Positions 1 to 5,791 of a DNA stretch of 11,583 nt are shown piece by piece (the first letter of the stretch is position 1; every line of letters begins with the position of its first letter). Below the pieces are notes generated by a model that was given only the letters and a program-made list of their open reading frames with translations, made no database searches and had not been told where the DNA came from. The stretch spans positions 1 through 11,583 of the forward strand of contig JAFNZX010000314.1 in assembly GCA_017382615.1 (NCBI GenBank), read 5' to 3'. The position numbers and the translations under genes were made by a program. This stretch comes from Clostridia bacterium. Lineage in GTDB: Bacteria; Bacillota; Clostridia; Oscillospirales; CAG-272.

Positions 1-119
1 GAGATAACTCTGTTTTCTTGTACTATTTTGTCTATGAATTTGATTAGTTTTGCAAGAGAATGTCCGTTTTGGTGGATGAGGTGCATCACACGGACGCTCT
101 TTCACATCTTCGCACATGC

Positions 120-149
120 AAAAGGGGCTGAGTTGACTCAGCCCCTTTT
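120..149 (-). terminator. Rho-independent terminator after the ASRT-family gene
   Basis: A perfect inverted repeat with arms AAAAGGGGCTGAGT and ACTCAGCCCCTTTT is separated by only two bases. It begins 8 bases beyond the stop codon of the minus-strand ASRT gene. Read on the minus strand the GC-rich stem ends in TTTT. The symmetry means it could stop transcription from either side. The remaining bases 1-119 show no gene, promoter or RNA that I can support. Confidence 0.85.
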
Positions 150-157
150 GATTGAAA

Positions 158-514
158 TCAATACGCAATTGTGGTCATCAGTGCGTATTCGGGCTGGGAA
201 ACGTCCAGTCTGGATACCTGCGCTACGATGGGCTGGTCACTCTCAACCAGAATTGCATAGGGCTTGTTGCGGGGAATGGGCTGACCGTTGTCGGCAACCA
301 TCTTGTCAAGTCTGATGTGGTTGGTGCGGTTGTGCTCGCAAACTGCGTGCAGACCCGTCAAGGGCTCCTGATCTTCAAAGTAAATGGTTAGGTCGATGTG
401 TGCGGGCTTACCCGAAAGATTGAGTACGCAAACAGCCTCGTGGCTGACAAATTCGCCCTTGGTCGTGTCGCTCATATAGCCGTCGGGGATCATCCAAACG
501 TTCTTTCCGTACAT
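158..514 (-). CDS. Sensory rhodopsin transducer (ASRT) family protein
   Basis: This 118-residue protein matches the ASRT family from end to end. It has the N-terminal GKNVWMIPDGY signature (residues 3-13), SHEAVCVLN (24-32), IYFEDQEP (44-51), a NRTNHIRLD segment (62-70), PYAILVESDQPIVAQ (85-99) and SRLD (101-104). The family was named for the Anabaena protein that binds a sensory rhodopsin; most bacterial members have no rhodopsin partner, and comparative work has proposed a small-molecule-binding beta-sandwich fold. There is no signal peptide or membrane segment, so it is probably cytoplasmic. The ATG is preceded by AAGGAGA at a good distance, and the length fits the family (about 120 residues). 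It has its own consensus promoter and a terminator just downstream. No rhodopsin gene is in view, so the ligand and partner are unknown. Family assignment is confident; function is not. Confidence 0.85.
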   Translation of the reverse strand: MYGKNVWMIPDGYMSDTTKGEFVSHEAVCVLNLSGKPAHIDLTIYFEDQEPLTGLHAVCEHNRTNHIRLDKMVADNGQPIPRNKPYAILVESDQPIVAQVSRLDVSQPEYALMTTIAY

Positions 515-550
515 GTGATATCTCCTTATGTATCAAAGATTTATACGATC

Positions 551-579
551 AGTATATCACACGCGCAGGCATTTGTCAA
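551..579 (-). promoter_or_regulatory. Sigma-A promoter of the ASRT-family gene
   Basis: On the minus strand there is TTGACA (plus-strand 574-579), a 17-base spacer, and TATACT (plus-strand 551-556), followed by the AAGGAGA ribosome site and ATG at 514. It lies in the 68-base gap after the LRR lipoprotein gene. That gap has no terminator hairpin, so read-through from the lipoprotein gene may add to this promoter. Confidence 0.8.
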
Positions 580-582
580 GCC

Positions 583-1458
583 TTATTTACCCGAGTCCTG
601 GCAGGTGACCGATGCTGCGTTGAGGCTATAGTTCATCGATCCAACCGCAATGCGCGACCATGCGTCCTGCGTGCCGCCGTAACGAATGCTTTTGAGCGAT
701 TTGCATCCGTAGAACGCCATGTCTTCAATCTTGTTGACGCTTGCGGGGATGCTGACAGAGGAAGAACCCGAGCCGGCAGGGTAGTGCACCAAGGTCTTGG
801 CGTCAGATGTGTAAAGCACGCCGCCAATATCCTTATAGGAATAGTTGCCTGCGCTGACCGTGACGTATACGAGCCCCGTACAACCACCAAAGGCGAGATG
901 TCCGATCTGCGTGATGCTTGCAGGAATCTGTACGACAGTGATTGAGGTGCAGTTGTAGAATGCCTGCGCACCGATTGCCGTTACCTTGTCACCTGTAGGG
1001 CTGGTTGCGGGAATGACTACGCAAATGTCACGGCAAGAGCCCATTCCCGTCAGCGTGCAGGTGCCGTTCCCGTTTGAGGTAAAGGTCAGTCCCGTGCTGT
1101 CGGTGCTGTTTCCTTGGTTGCCTCCTTGATTGCCCTGATTACCGGGATTGTAATTTTGCCCACCCTGATCGGGAACGTTTACCACGGGCTGCGTCTGCTG
1201 CTCGTATCCATTGGGCGGATTTTGGTTGTTTTGGTTGTTCTGATCGTTTGGCGCGTACTGATTGCCGCCGTTGCCTTGATTGTTCGGGTCATTGTACTGA
1301 TTTCCCGGATTCTGATCATAGCCGCCCTGCAGCATGTTTGTGGTTTGTTCGCTCCCTGCATCGGGAGTCTCTTCCTTGTTTTTGTTGCACGCAGTTGCCG
1401 ATACCAACAGCAAGCCGATCAGCAAAAACGTCATTGTTTTTGTCCATGTGATTTTCAT
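583..1458 (-). CDS. BspA-like leucine-rich-repeat lipoprotein
   Basis: The 291-residue product starts at the ATG at 1458, which has a strong AAAGGAGGT site 7 bases upstream; a longer reading frame to 1545 would run over the promoter and is rejected. Residues 1-24 are a lipoprotein signal (MKITWTK, a hydrophobic core, then SATAC with Cys24 as the likely lipidated residue; Ala at -3 is a weak lipobox). Residues 40-120 are a low-complexity stalk rich in Asn, Gln, Gly and Pro. From about 127 come BspA-type LRR_5 repeats, with AIGAQAFYNCTSITVVQIPASITQIG (split at 161 and 177), a second unit near 186-195 and a third at 238-258. The family-typical end is a GGTQDAWSRIAVG stretch (261-273) and a final Cys. 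Such proteins are displayed on the cell surface and often mediate adhesion or host contact; that role is inferred here. Confidence 0.85.
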   Translation of the reverse strand: MKITWTKTMTFLLIGLLLVSATACNKNKEETPDAGSEQTTNMLQGGYDQNPGNQYNDPNNQGNGGNQYAPNDQNNQNNQNPPNGYEQQTQPVVNVPDQGGQNYNPGNQGNQGGNQGNSTDSTGLTFTSNGNGTCTLTGMGSCRDICVVIPATSPTGDKVTAIGAQAFYNCTSITVVQIPASITQIGHLAFGGCTGLVYVTVSAGNYSYKDIGGVLYTSDAKTLVHYPAGSGSSSVSIPASVNKIEDMAFYGCKSLKSIRYGGTQDAWSRIAVGSMNYSLNAASVTCQDSGK

Positions 1459-1489
1459 GGAGCTACCTCCTTTTTCTTGATGTGCTTTG

Positions 1490-1518
1490 ATTATAGCAAC
1501 CGTTATGCACAATGTCAA
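1490..1518 (-). promoter_or_regulatory. Consensus sigma-A promoter of the LRR lipoprotein gene
   Basis: On the minus strand a perfect TTGACA (plus-strand 1513-1518) is followed by a 17-base spacer and a perfect TATAAT (plus-strand 1490-1495), about 30 bases before the start codon at 1458. Both hexamers match the consensus fully, predicting a strong promoter unless it is repressed. Confidence 0.85.
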
Positions 1519-1525
1519 AGCATTT

Positions 1526-1620
1526 CGTGCGACGCACTTCGGCACACAGCCCTCGGCTTTGACCGCACCTGCGCGCCTTTTTCCCTATGTGACGCACTTC
1601 GCGCAAAAAAATCGTGCGAC
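1526..1620. repeat. Repeated GTGCG half-sites in the divergent control region
   Basis: CGTGCGAC occurs at 1526-1533 and 1613-1620, and GACGCACTTCG at 1531-1541 and 1591-1601. The first pair overlaps to form the palindrome GTGCG-A-CGCAC (1527-1537); the second pair forms an outward-facing inverted pair 16 bases apart. The cluster lies upstream of the -35 boxes of both the LRR lipoprotein gene and the sigma factor gene. This arrangement is what a shared operator would look like, but no regulator is identified. Apart from these repeats and the two promoters I see nothing in the 1459-1754 gap. Confidence 0.45.
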
Positions 1621-1649
1621 ATTTTTCGCGTAACCAATATAGGCAGTGC

Positions 1650-1678
1650 TTGCTTTTTAGAAAAATATTTGCTATAAT
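1650..1678 (+). promoter_or_regulatory. Sigma-A promoter of the ECF sigma / anti-sigma operon
   Basis: TTGCTT (1650-1655), a 17-base spacer and TATAAT (1673-1678) lie about 75 bases before the sigma gene start at 1755. The perfect -10 with a 4/6 -35 suggests basal transcription by the housekeeping polymerase. Confidence 0.75.
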
Positions 1679-1754
1679 GAAAAAAAGCTGTTAGAAAAAT
1701 GCGAAAATGACGTCTTTAAGAGTGAAAGGGTCATTTTGGAAAGGGGGAAACGCT

Positions 1755-2315
1755 ATGGATGACCGACAAATCATTACCATGTATTTTGCAAGGGATGAAA
1801 TCGCTCTCGCACAAACGCAGCAAAAATACGGCGAGTACGTCATGAGCATTGCGCATAACATTCTCGATAACGTACAGGACGCGCAGGAATGCCTGAATGA
1901 TACGCTGCTTAAGCTATGGAACTTGATTCCACCCGAAAATCCCAAGGATCTCAAGGCGTATATTGCCAAAATTGTGAGGAATATGGCGATGGATCGCTAC
2001 CGTGACCGCACGCGCCAAAAGCGTGGCAGCGGACAGGTGTCCGTCGCGCTCTCGGAGATTGAGGATATCTTTCCCGCATCCAATGACGTGCTGTCCGAGG
2101 TGGAGCGGCGCGCGTTCGTGGCGTTTTTGAATCAATTTCTGCAAACGCAGCCCGAGAGAGAGCGTAACGTATTCATCCTGCGCTATTTCTACATGGACTC
2201 GGTTTCCGAGATCGCAAAAACATACAAGCTCAAGGAGAGCCACGTGCTCGTGATCCTTTCCCGTACAAGACAAAAGCTCAAAAAAGCAATGGAAAAGGAG
2301 GGGTATGCAATATGA
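1755..2315 (+). CDS. ECF-type RNA polymerase sigma factor
   Basis: The 186-residue protein has the two-domain layout of ECF sigma factors. Region 2 spans about residues 24-86, with YVMSIAHNIL, the AQECLNDTLLKLW core and AYIAKIVRNMAMDRYRDR for core binding and -10 recognition. A variable linker runs to about 125. Region 4 spans about 128-180 (QPERERNVFILRYFY, then a helix-turn-helix at SVSEIAKTYKLKESHV). I chose the ATG at 1755 because AAAGGGGG lies 8 bases upstream; an in-frame ATG at 1707 lacks a comparable site. The stop overlaps the next gene by four bases (ATGA), so the two are translationally coupled. It probably directs a small regulon and is held inactive by the membrane protein that follows. 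I found no convincing ECF-type promoter upstream, so autoregulation is not supported. Confidence 0.88.
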   Translation: MDDRQIITMYFARDEIALAQTQQKYGEYVMSIAHNILDNVQDAQECLNDTLLKLWNLIPPENPKDLKAYIAKIVRNMAMDRYRDRTRQKRGSGQVSVALSEIEDIFPASNDVLSEVERRAFVAFLNQFLQTQPERERNVFILRYFYMDSVSEIAKTYKLKESHVLVILSRTRQKLKKAMEKEGYAI

Positions 2316-3433
2316 AAGCAAACGAATTTTTGAATTTGATGGGCGAAATTGACGATGACTTGATCATAAACGCCAAAAATGTATCCACACCCCACCGCAG
2401 CCCCGCATGGCGCAAGCTGACCGTCATTGCCGCCGCTGCCTGCCTGCTTGTGGGTATATTGAGCGCGCTTGTGTTGATCGGTATGCAACAAAATGTCGGT
2501 GACGAGCTGCCCCAGGACACCGAAGCGGTGATCGAAAGCCCGGAAGAGGATGCTCAACCTGAACAGGGGGAAACTGTCGTTGAAGCTGAAACGCTGGAGG
2601 AAACGACTACCCCGACTCCTAACATAGCGATCGGAGCCTTTTTGAAAACCTTCAGTGCATTGCAATATGGTTCCTCAGAGGCTTCGGGGTTAGAAACTGA
2701 TCATAAGAACAATTATTCTTTCTATAAGCGTGATTATCAGGACGAATTCGTCATTCAATCCCTTAAAGTCAACATGCAAGGATCCGAGCGTGAATTGACA
2801 TATGAGAAGTCTTCGGAGGGGCCGTTATATCGAGATACCGTTCACAAATACAGTGATGGGGTAAGAGAGCAATGGTTTGATGAAGATATGAAAAAATGTG
2901 TGTATTATTATAATCCCTATAGACCGGATGATGTAGATGATTGCTCAAAAGAGCAACAAATGGAAATCGCATATGCATTTTTAGAAAGTCAGGTGGTGAA
3001 TCCGGAGCAATATCAAATAACCAGAGAAGAATATATTTCTGACACGAAAGGTTTATATATTGATTTTACCAGAATGAATAATGGAATTGCAACATGCGAT
3101 AAGGTAACGCTAAGAGTAAATAGAGAGGGGGTTATCACACTATTCAAGCTCGAGCACATTAATGAAATGAGCAACGTGCAACCCATCCCTGATGAGATTA
3201 TACAAAGAGCATATGTTACACTCGATAACGAAGTGCAAAGTATATATCGACTTTTAGCTGAGCAGCAAGACTATGAAATGACCTACGAGGCAGAAATAGA
3301 TCGGCTTGTCAGATTAGATGACGGACGCTTGGCGTTGGACTGTCATGTCAGTGTAAAAGTGACGCCCAAGGAAGGCGAAACCTTGTCCGAGGGCGCATGG
3401 TTCATCATTCCCATCACAGAGCCTACTATATAG
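2312..3433 (+). CDS. Membrane-anchored putative anti-sigma factor with extracytoplasmic domain
   Basis: The 373-residue product begins with MKANEFLNLMGEIDDDLI, a short cytoplasmic stretch typical of clostridial proteins encoded directly after ECF sigma genes. One membrane helix follows (about 37-58). An acidic, Thr/Glu-rich linker leads to a large outside domain (about 105-373) that I do not recognise. The four-base overlap with the sigma gene and a GGAGGGG site support the start and the pairing. The expected role is to bind the sigma factor and release it in response to an outside signal; this is inferred from context and topology, since no zinc-binding anti-sigma motif is visible. Composition is uneven: hand counts give 38/60 GC at 2401-2460, 18/60 at 2881-2940, 19/60 at 3001-3060 and 34/60 at 3361-3420. 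The central part also uses AGA for arginine where neighbours use CGC/CGT. Confidence 0.7.
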   Translation: MKANEFLNLMGEIDDDLIINAKNVSTPHRSPAWRKLTVIAAAACLLVGILSALVLIGMQQNVGDELPQDTEAVIESPEEDAQPEQGETVVEAETLEETTTPTPNIAIGAFLKTFSALQYGSSEASGLETDHKNNYSFYKRDYQDEFVIQSLKVNMQGSERELTYEKSSEGPLYRDTVHKYSDGVREQWFDEDMKKCVYYYNPYRPDDVDDCSKEQQMEIAYAFLESQVVNPEQYQITREEYISDTKGLYIDFTRMNNGIATCDKVTLRVNREGVITLFKLEHINEMSNVQPIPDEIIQRAYVTLDNEVQSIYRLLAEQQDYEMTYEAEIDRLVRLDDGRLALDCHVSVKVTPKEGETLSEGAWFIIPITEPTI

Positions 3434-3450
3434 ACCGAGTAATATTTTCA

Positions 3451-3471
3451 CCCCGCGGCATTGCCGCGGGG
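3451..3471 (+). terminator. Hairpin terminator after the sigma/anti-sigma operon
   Basis: CCCCGCGGC, loop ATT and GCCGCGGGG form a perfect nine-pair GC stem 17 bases past the anti-sigma stop. The downstream tract is only ATCTTTTA, so the T-run is short. The following sequence then pairs as CTTTT/CAAAAG, merging into the adjacent repeat. Confidence 0.75.
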
Positions 3472-3479
3472 ATCTTTTA

Positions 3480-3609
3480 GGCAAAAGCCTTCCCCGCTGG
3501 GGAAGGTGGCGGCGTAGCCGACGGATGAGGTTCCCATAAAACCGCTCTGAGCCGTCTTGTTTATCCAACCCATAAGGTGAGGTAACTGCTGTCCAATGCG
3601 GCTTTTGTC
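3480..3609. repeat. MITE-like intergenic repeat with two hairpins
   Basis: The element is bounded by near-perfect terminal inverted repeats: GGCAAAAGCC (3480-3489) and GGCTTTTGTC (3600-3609), matching at 9 of 10 positions. Inside the left end are two adjacent hairpins: CCTTCCCC-GCT-GGGGAAGG (3488-3506) and CGGC-GTA-GCCG (3510-3520), then GACGGATGAGG. This hairpin-TGGC-hairpin-GACGGATGAGG layout resembles short repeats that I recall as common between genes of gut Clostridia; that likeness is from memory. No protein is encoded. It sits between the operon terminator and the dus promoter, whose -35 begins at its right edge. Confidence 0.65.
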
Positions 3610-3638
3610 TTGACAAACTACCAAAAATATGGTATCAT
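3610..3638 (+). promoter_or_regulatory. Sigma-A promoter of the dus operon
   Basis: TTGACA (3610-3615), a 17-base spacer and TATCAT (3633-3638) precede the dus start at 3670 by 31 bases. The -35 box abuts the end of the MITE-like repeat, so the repeat may have shaped this promoter. An upstream in-frame ATG at 3610 overlaps the promoter itself and cannot be the start. Confidence 0.8.
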
Positions 3639-3669
3639 TTTTAATCATAGCACAAAGGATGGAACGCGT

Positions 3670-4695
3670 ATGCAGATCGGTAACGTAACAATAGAGAACG
3701 GCTTGTTTTTAGCACCCATGGCGGGGGCGACGGACAGGTCTTTTCGTCGCATCTGCCGCCAGCGCGGTGCGGAATTTACCGTCAGCGAAATGGTGTCCGC
3801 AAAAGCGCTTTGCTACGAGCAAAAAAGCACCGTGTTTGCAACGCGCTCCAAGAGCGCACCGCTTGCCTGCGTGCTCGCGCGTGAAAATCCCATGGCTGTG
3901 CAGCTGTTCGGTCATGAGCCTGAGCTCATGGCTGAGGCGGCGCGCATGATTGAGGCGTGTGATTATATGGGGTGCAAAAGTGAGGTACCGCCCGTGGCGA
4001 TTGATATCAATATGGGCTGTCCCGTCAATAAGGTCGTGGCAAACGGTGAGGGAAGTGCCTTGATGAAGGATATCCCCTTGGCAGGCAAGATCATCGAGGC
4101 TGTCGTGGGTGCTGTCAAGCTGCCCGTCACGGTCAAAATGCGTGCGGGCTGGGATGCAGATCACATCAACGCCGTCGAGCTTGCGCGCGTTGCCGAGGCA
4201 GCAGGCGCGAGTGCCTTGTTCGTGCATTGCCGCACGCGCCAGCAGATGTACGCCCCCGGCGTCAATCCCGAGGTGGTGCGACAGGTCAAAGAGAGTGTGC
4301 GCATTCCGGTCGTGGGCAACGGCGATATTTATACCCCCGAGGACGCCTTGCGCATGATGCAGACCACCGGCTGCGACGGTGTCATGATCGGTCGCGGTGC
4401 GCTGGGAAACCCGTGGATCTTTGCGCAAATCGCCGCACTTTTGCGCGGTGAGCAATACGCGCTGCCTACAATAGAGGAACGCTTTGACACTGCTATAGAG
4501 CAGATACACGAAATGGTGCAGCATAAGGGCATGAGAGTTGGCATGGCGGAAGCCAAAAAGCACGCCGCATGGTACGTACGCGACGTGCGCTACGCGGCAT
4601 TGACCCGCGACCGCATCATGCAAGCCGAGACCCCCGAGGACATCCGCGCCGTCTATGATGAACTGATGTCCATGCAGAAGCAGGCAGAGGCATAA
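3670..4695 (+). CDS. dusB: tRNA-dihydrouridine synthase (DusB/NifR3 family)
   Basis: The 341-residue flavoenzyme reduces specific uridines in tRNA D-loops to dihydrouridine, using FMN and NAD(P)H in the cytoplasm. Visible family motifs in order: LAPMAGATDRSFRRICR (14-30, FMN-binding first strand), VQLFGHEPELMAEAA (77-91), IDINMGCPVNKV (111-122) with catalytic Cys117, a VTVKMRAGWD strand (153-162), VHCRTRQQMY (185-194; most relatives have HGRTR), VVGNGDI (214-220) and GCDGVMIGRGALGNPWIF (234-251). The start at 3670 follows AAAGGATGG. Length fits the family. Compared with the usual spacing there are roughly nine extra residues just before IDINMGCP, holding two extra cysteines (97 and 102). It is the first gene of an apparent operon with the regulator and lipoprotein that follow. 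The subfamily letter is a best guess. Confidence 0.9.
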   Translation: MQIGNVTIENGLFLAPMAGATDRSFRRICRQRGAEFTVSEMVSAKALCYEQKSTVFATRSKSAPLACVLARENPMAVQLFGHEPELMAEAARMIEACDYMGCKSEVPPVAIDINMGCPVNKVVANGEGSALMKDIPLAGKIIEAVVGAVKLPVTVKMRAGWDADHINAVELARVAEAAGASALFVHCRTRQQMYAPGVNPEVVRQVKESVRIPVVGNGDIYTPEDALRMMQTTGCDGVMIGRGALGNPWIFAQIAALLRGEQYALPTIEERFDTAIEQIHEMVQHKGMRVGMAEAKKHAAWYVRDVRYAALTRDRIMQAETPEDIRAVYDELMSMQKQAEA

Positions 4696-4696
4696 T

Positions 4697-5341
4697 ATGG
4701 AACAAATATCACTGATTATCATAACTGCCGATACAAGGCTTGGGCAGGTATTGTCCGATGAAGCCGCTTTGCTTGGCGTATCGTCCCTGATCTGCGTTGA
4801 TGCGCTGGGCGTTTCCCGCGAAGAATGGGAGGGGGCGCAGCTTGCCGTAGTCGATCTTGAAGGAAAGCTTGCGGGCACAATCCCCGAGCACGTACGCGTG
4901 CTGGGGCTTTGCCGTGATCCCGAAGCACTCTCGCCGCGTGCGCGCAGACTGGCGCACGTACTCTATCGCAGACCCTTCCGCATGGCAGATTTGCGTGTCG
5001 AATTTGCTTCGCTTGGCGGTGTGCTGCAAATACAAGTCCCCACACCCGTGCAGTCGCAGATCACCTCGCTGACGCTGGTGGAAGAAAGCCGCTGCGTGCT
5101 CATGGGCAACCGACAAATTTCCTTGACGGATAAGGAATTTGCCGTGCTATCCATGCTTGTACAGAACGGGGAGAAGGGAATATCAAAGCAAGAGCTTTCC
5201 GCATTGCTTGATGCGGGAGAAACAAACGAGGGGCAGGTGTATATCTGCCATCTGCGCCGCAAGCTGGAGCATGCCTTTGGCGTGCGTCTGATCAAGACCG
5301 TGCGAAATAAGGGCTATGTATACGTGGGTGCTTATTTGTAA
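4697..5341 (+). CDS. Response-regulator-like protein with degenerate receiver and OmpR-type winged helix
   Basis: The 214-residue protein starts one base after the dus stop, with only a weak GAGG site, so translation is probably coupled. Residues 1-108 look like a receiver domain: a first strand SLIIITADTRL, AVVDLEG with Asp53 at the phospho-acceptor position, and YRRPFRMADL (90-99) in place of the usual lysine-proline-phenylalanine motif. The paired acidic residues after strand one are missing (TADTR). Residues 133-214 are a Trans_reg_C winged helix: a LTDKEFAVLSMLVQNGEKGISKQEL region (split at 143 and 158), VYICHLRRKLE (181-191) and IKTVRNKGYVYV (199-210). It should bind DNA; whether phosphorylation controls it is doubtful. 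No histidine kinase gene is adjacent. The target genes are unknown. Confidence 0.8.
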   Translation: MEQISLIIITADTRLGQVLSDEAALLGVSSLICVDALGVSREEWEGAQLAVVDLEGKLAGTIPEHVRVLGLCRDPEALSPRARRLAHVLYRRPFRMADLRVEFASLGGVLQIQVPTPVQSQITSLTLVEESRCVLMGNRQISLTDKEFAVLSMLVQNGEKGISKQELSALLDAGETNEGQVYICHLRRKLEHAFGVRLIKTVRNKGYVYVGAYL

Positions 5342-5369
5342 TGATAAAATTGAAAGGGAGATTGCCGCT

Positions 5370-5702
5370 ATGAAAAAAATCACGGTATTGCTTGTTTTAC
5401 TGATTTTTATTTTATCCCTGCAGGGTTGTGCAAACGGGATGTCGGAAGAATGCCCGTATTGCGGAGATCTTGCGGGTGGTAACCGCTGGTTTATTGCCAA
5501 GGTGACAGACGACCACATGGTTATGCCGCTCTGTATAGATTGCTTTGAAGCAAATGCGGCGGGCGACGCGGGGATCAGTTTGAACGTTGAGGATTACAAG
5601 GTCGGTGATATTGTTCGTATCACCTACGGCGGATATATCATGGAATCCTATCCCGTGCAGATTTCCCCCATCTCGGTGGAACGCGCGGACATTGACCAAT
5701 AA
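5370..5702 (+). CDS. Small lipoprotein with two CxxC pairs and DUF3221-like C-terminus
   Basis: The 110-residue product starts at 5370, with AAAGGGAG nine bases upstream; longer in-frame starts lack a site. MKKITVLLVLLIFILSLQGC is a clear lipoprotein signal, with LQGC as lipobox and Cys20 as the lipidated residue. CPYC (28-31) and CIDC (55-58) make two CxxC pairs that could hold one metal ion such as zinc, or form disulfides. The C-terminal VGDIVRITYGGYIMESYPVQI (split at 78 and 88) resembles the core of DUF3221-type small secreted beta-barrel proteins; that match is from memory. It follows the regulator by 28 bases and precedes a terminator, so it is likely the third gene of the dus operon. 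Function is unknown; metal or redox sensing outside the membrane is a guess. Confidence 0.7.
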   Translation: MKKITVLLVLLIFILSLQGCANGMSEECPYCGDLAGGNRWFIAKVTDDHMVMPLCIDCFEANAAGDAGISLNVEDYKVGDIVRITYGGYIMESYPVQISPISVERADIDQ

Positions 5703-5709
5703 ACTATAG

Positions 5710-5738
5710 AAAACCACCGACGAAACGTCGGTGGTTTT
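5710..5738. terminator. Bidirectional terminator between the dus operon and the recombinase gene
   Basis: AAAACCACCGACG, loop AAA and CGTCGGTGGTTTT form a perfect 13-pair stem eight bases after the lipoprotein stop. Each strand ends the stem in TTTT, so it can serve the plus-strand operon and also the minus-strand recombinase transcript that arrives from the right. Confidence 0.88.
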
Positions 5739-5748
5739 CTTGCTTTAC

Positions 5749-5791
5749 TTGCCCGCAGGGCAAATATCACTGCGCCATGGCGCAATATCAC
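5749..5791. repeat. Two-unit hairpin array with ATATCAC spacers
   Basis: Two different hairpins are each followed by the same seven bases. TTGCCC-GCA-GGGCAA (5749-5763) then ATATCAC (5764-5770); TGCGCCATGGCGCA (5771-5784, a perfect palindrome) then ATATCAC (5785-5791). The constant spacer with varying stems resembles longer hairpin arrays that I recall from clostridial genomes. On the minus strand the last spacer reads GTGATAT and supplies the TGA stop of the recombinase gene. Confidence 0.7.

Noticed and set aside
28..631. Several short plus-strand frames opposite the ASRT-family gene
   Set aside because: None has a ribosome site or recognisable sequence, and they overlap well-supported minus-strand genes, a terminator and a promoter.
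1459..1545. Longer N-terminus for the LRR lipoprotein
   Set aside because: The extension covers the consensus promoter (1490-1518) and would bury the lipoprotein signal; the ATG at 1458 has the strong ribosome site.
1620..1754. Possible ECF-type autoregulatory promoter for the sigma gene
   Set aside because: I looked for an AAC-type -35 with a CGTC-like -10 at 16-17 bases and found no convincing pair; the sigma-A promoter explains the region.
3448..3648. A 66-residue minus-strand open frame across the intergenic repeat
   Set aside because: It runs through the hairpins, terminator and promoter of this gap. Translated forms of such repeats are common spurious annotations; no ribosome site supports it.
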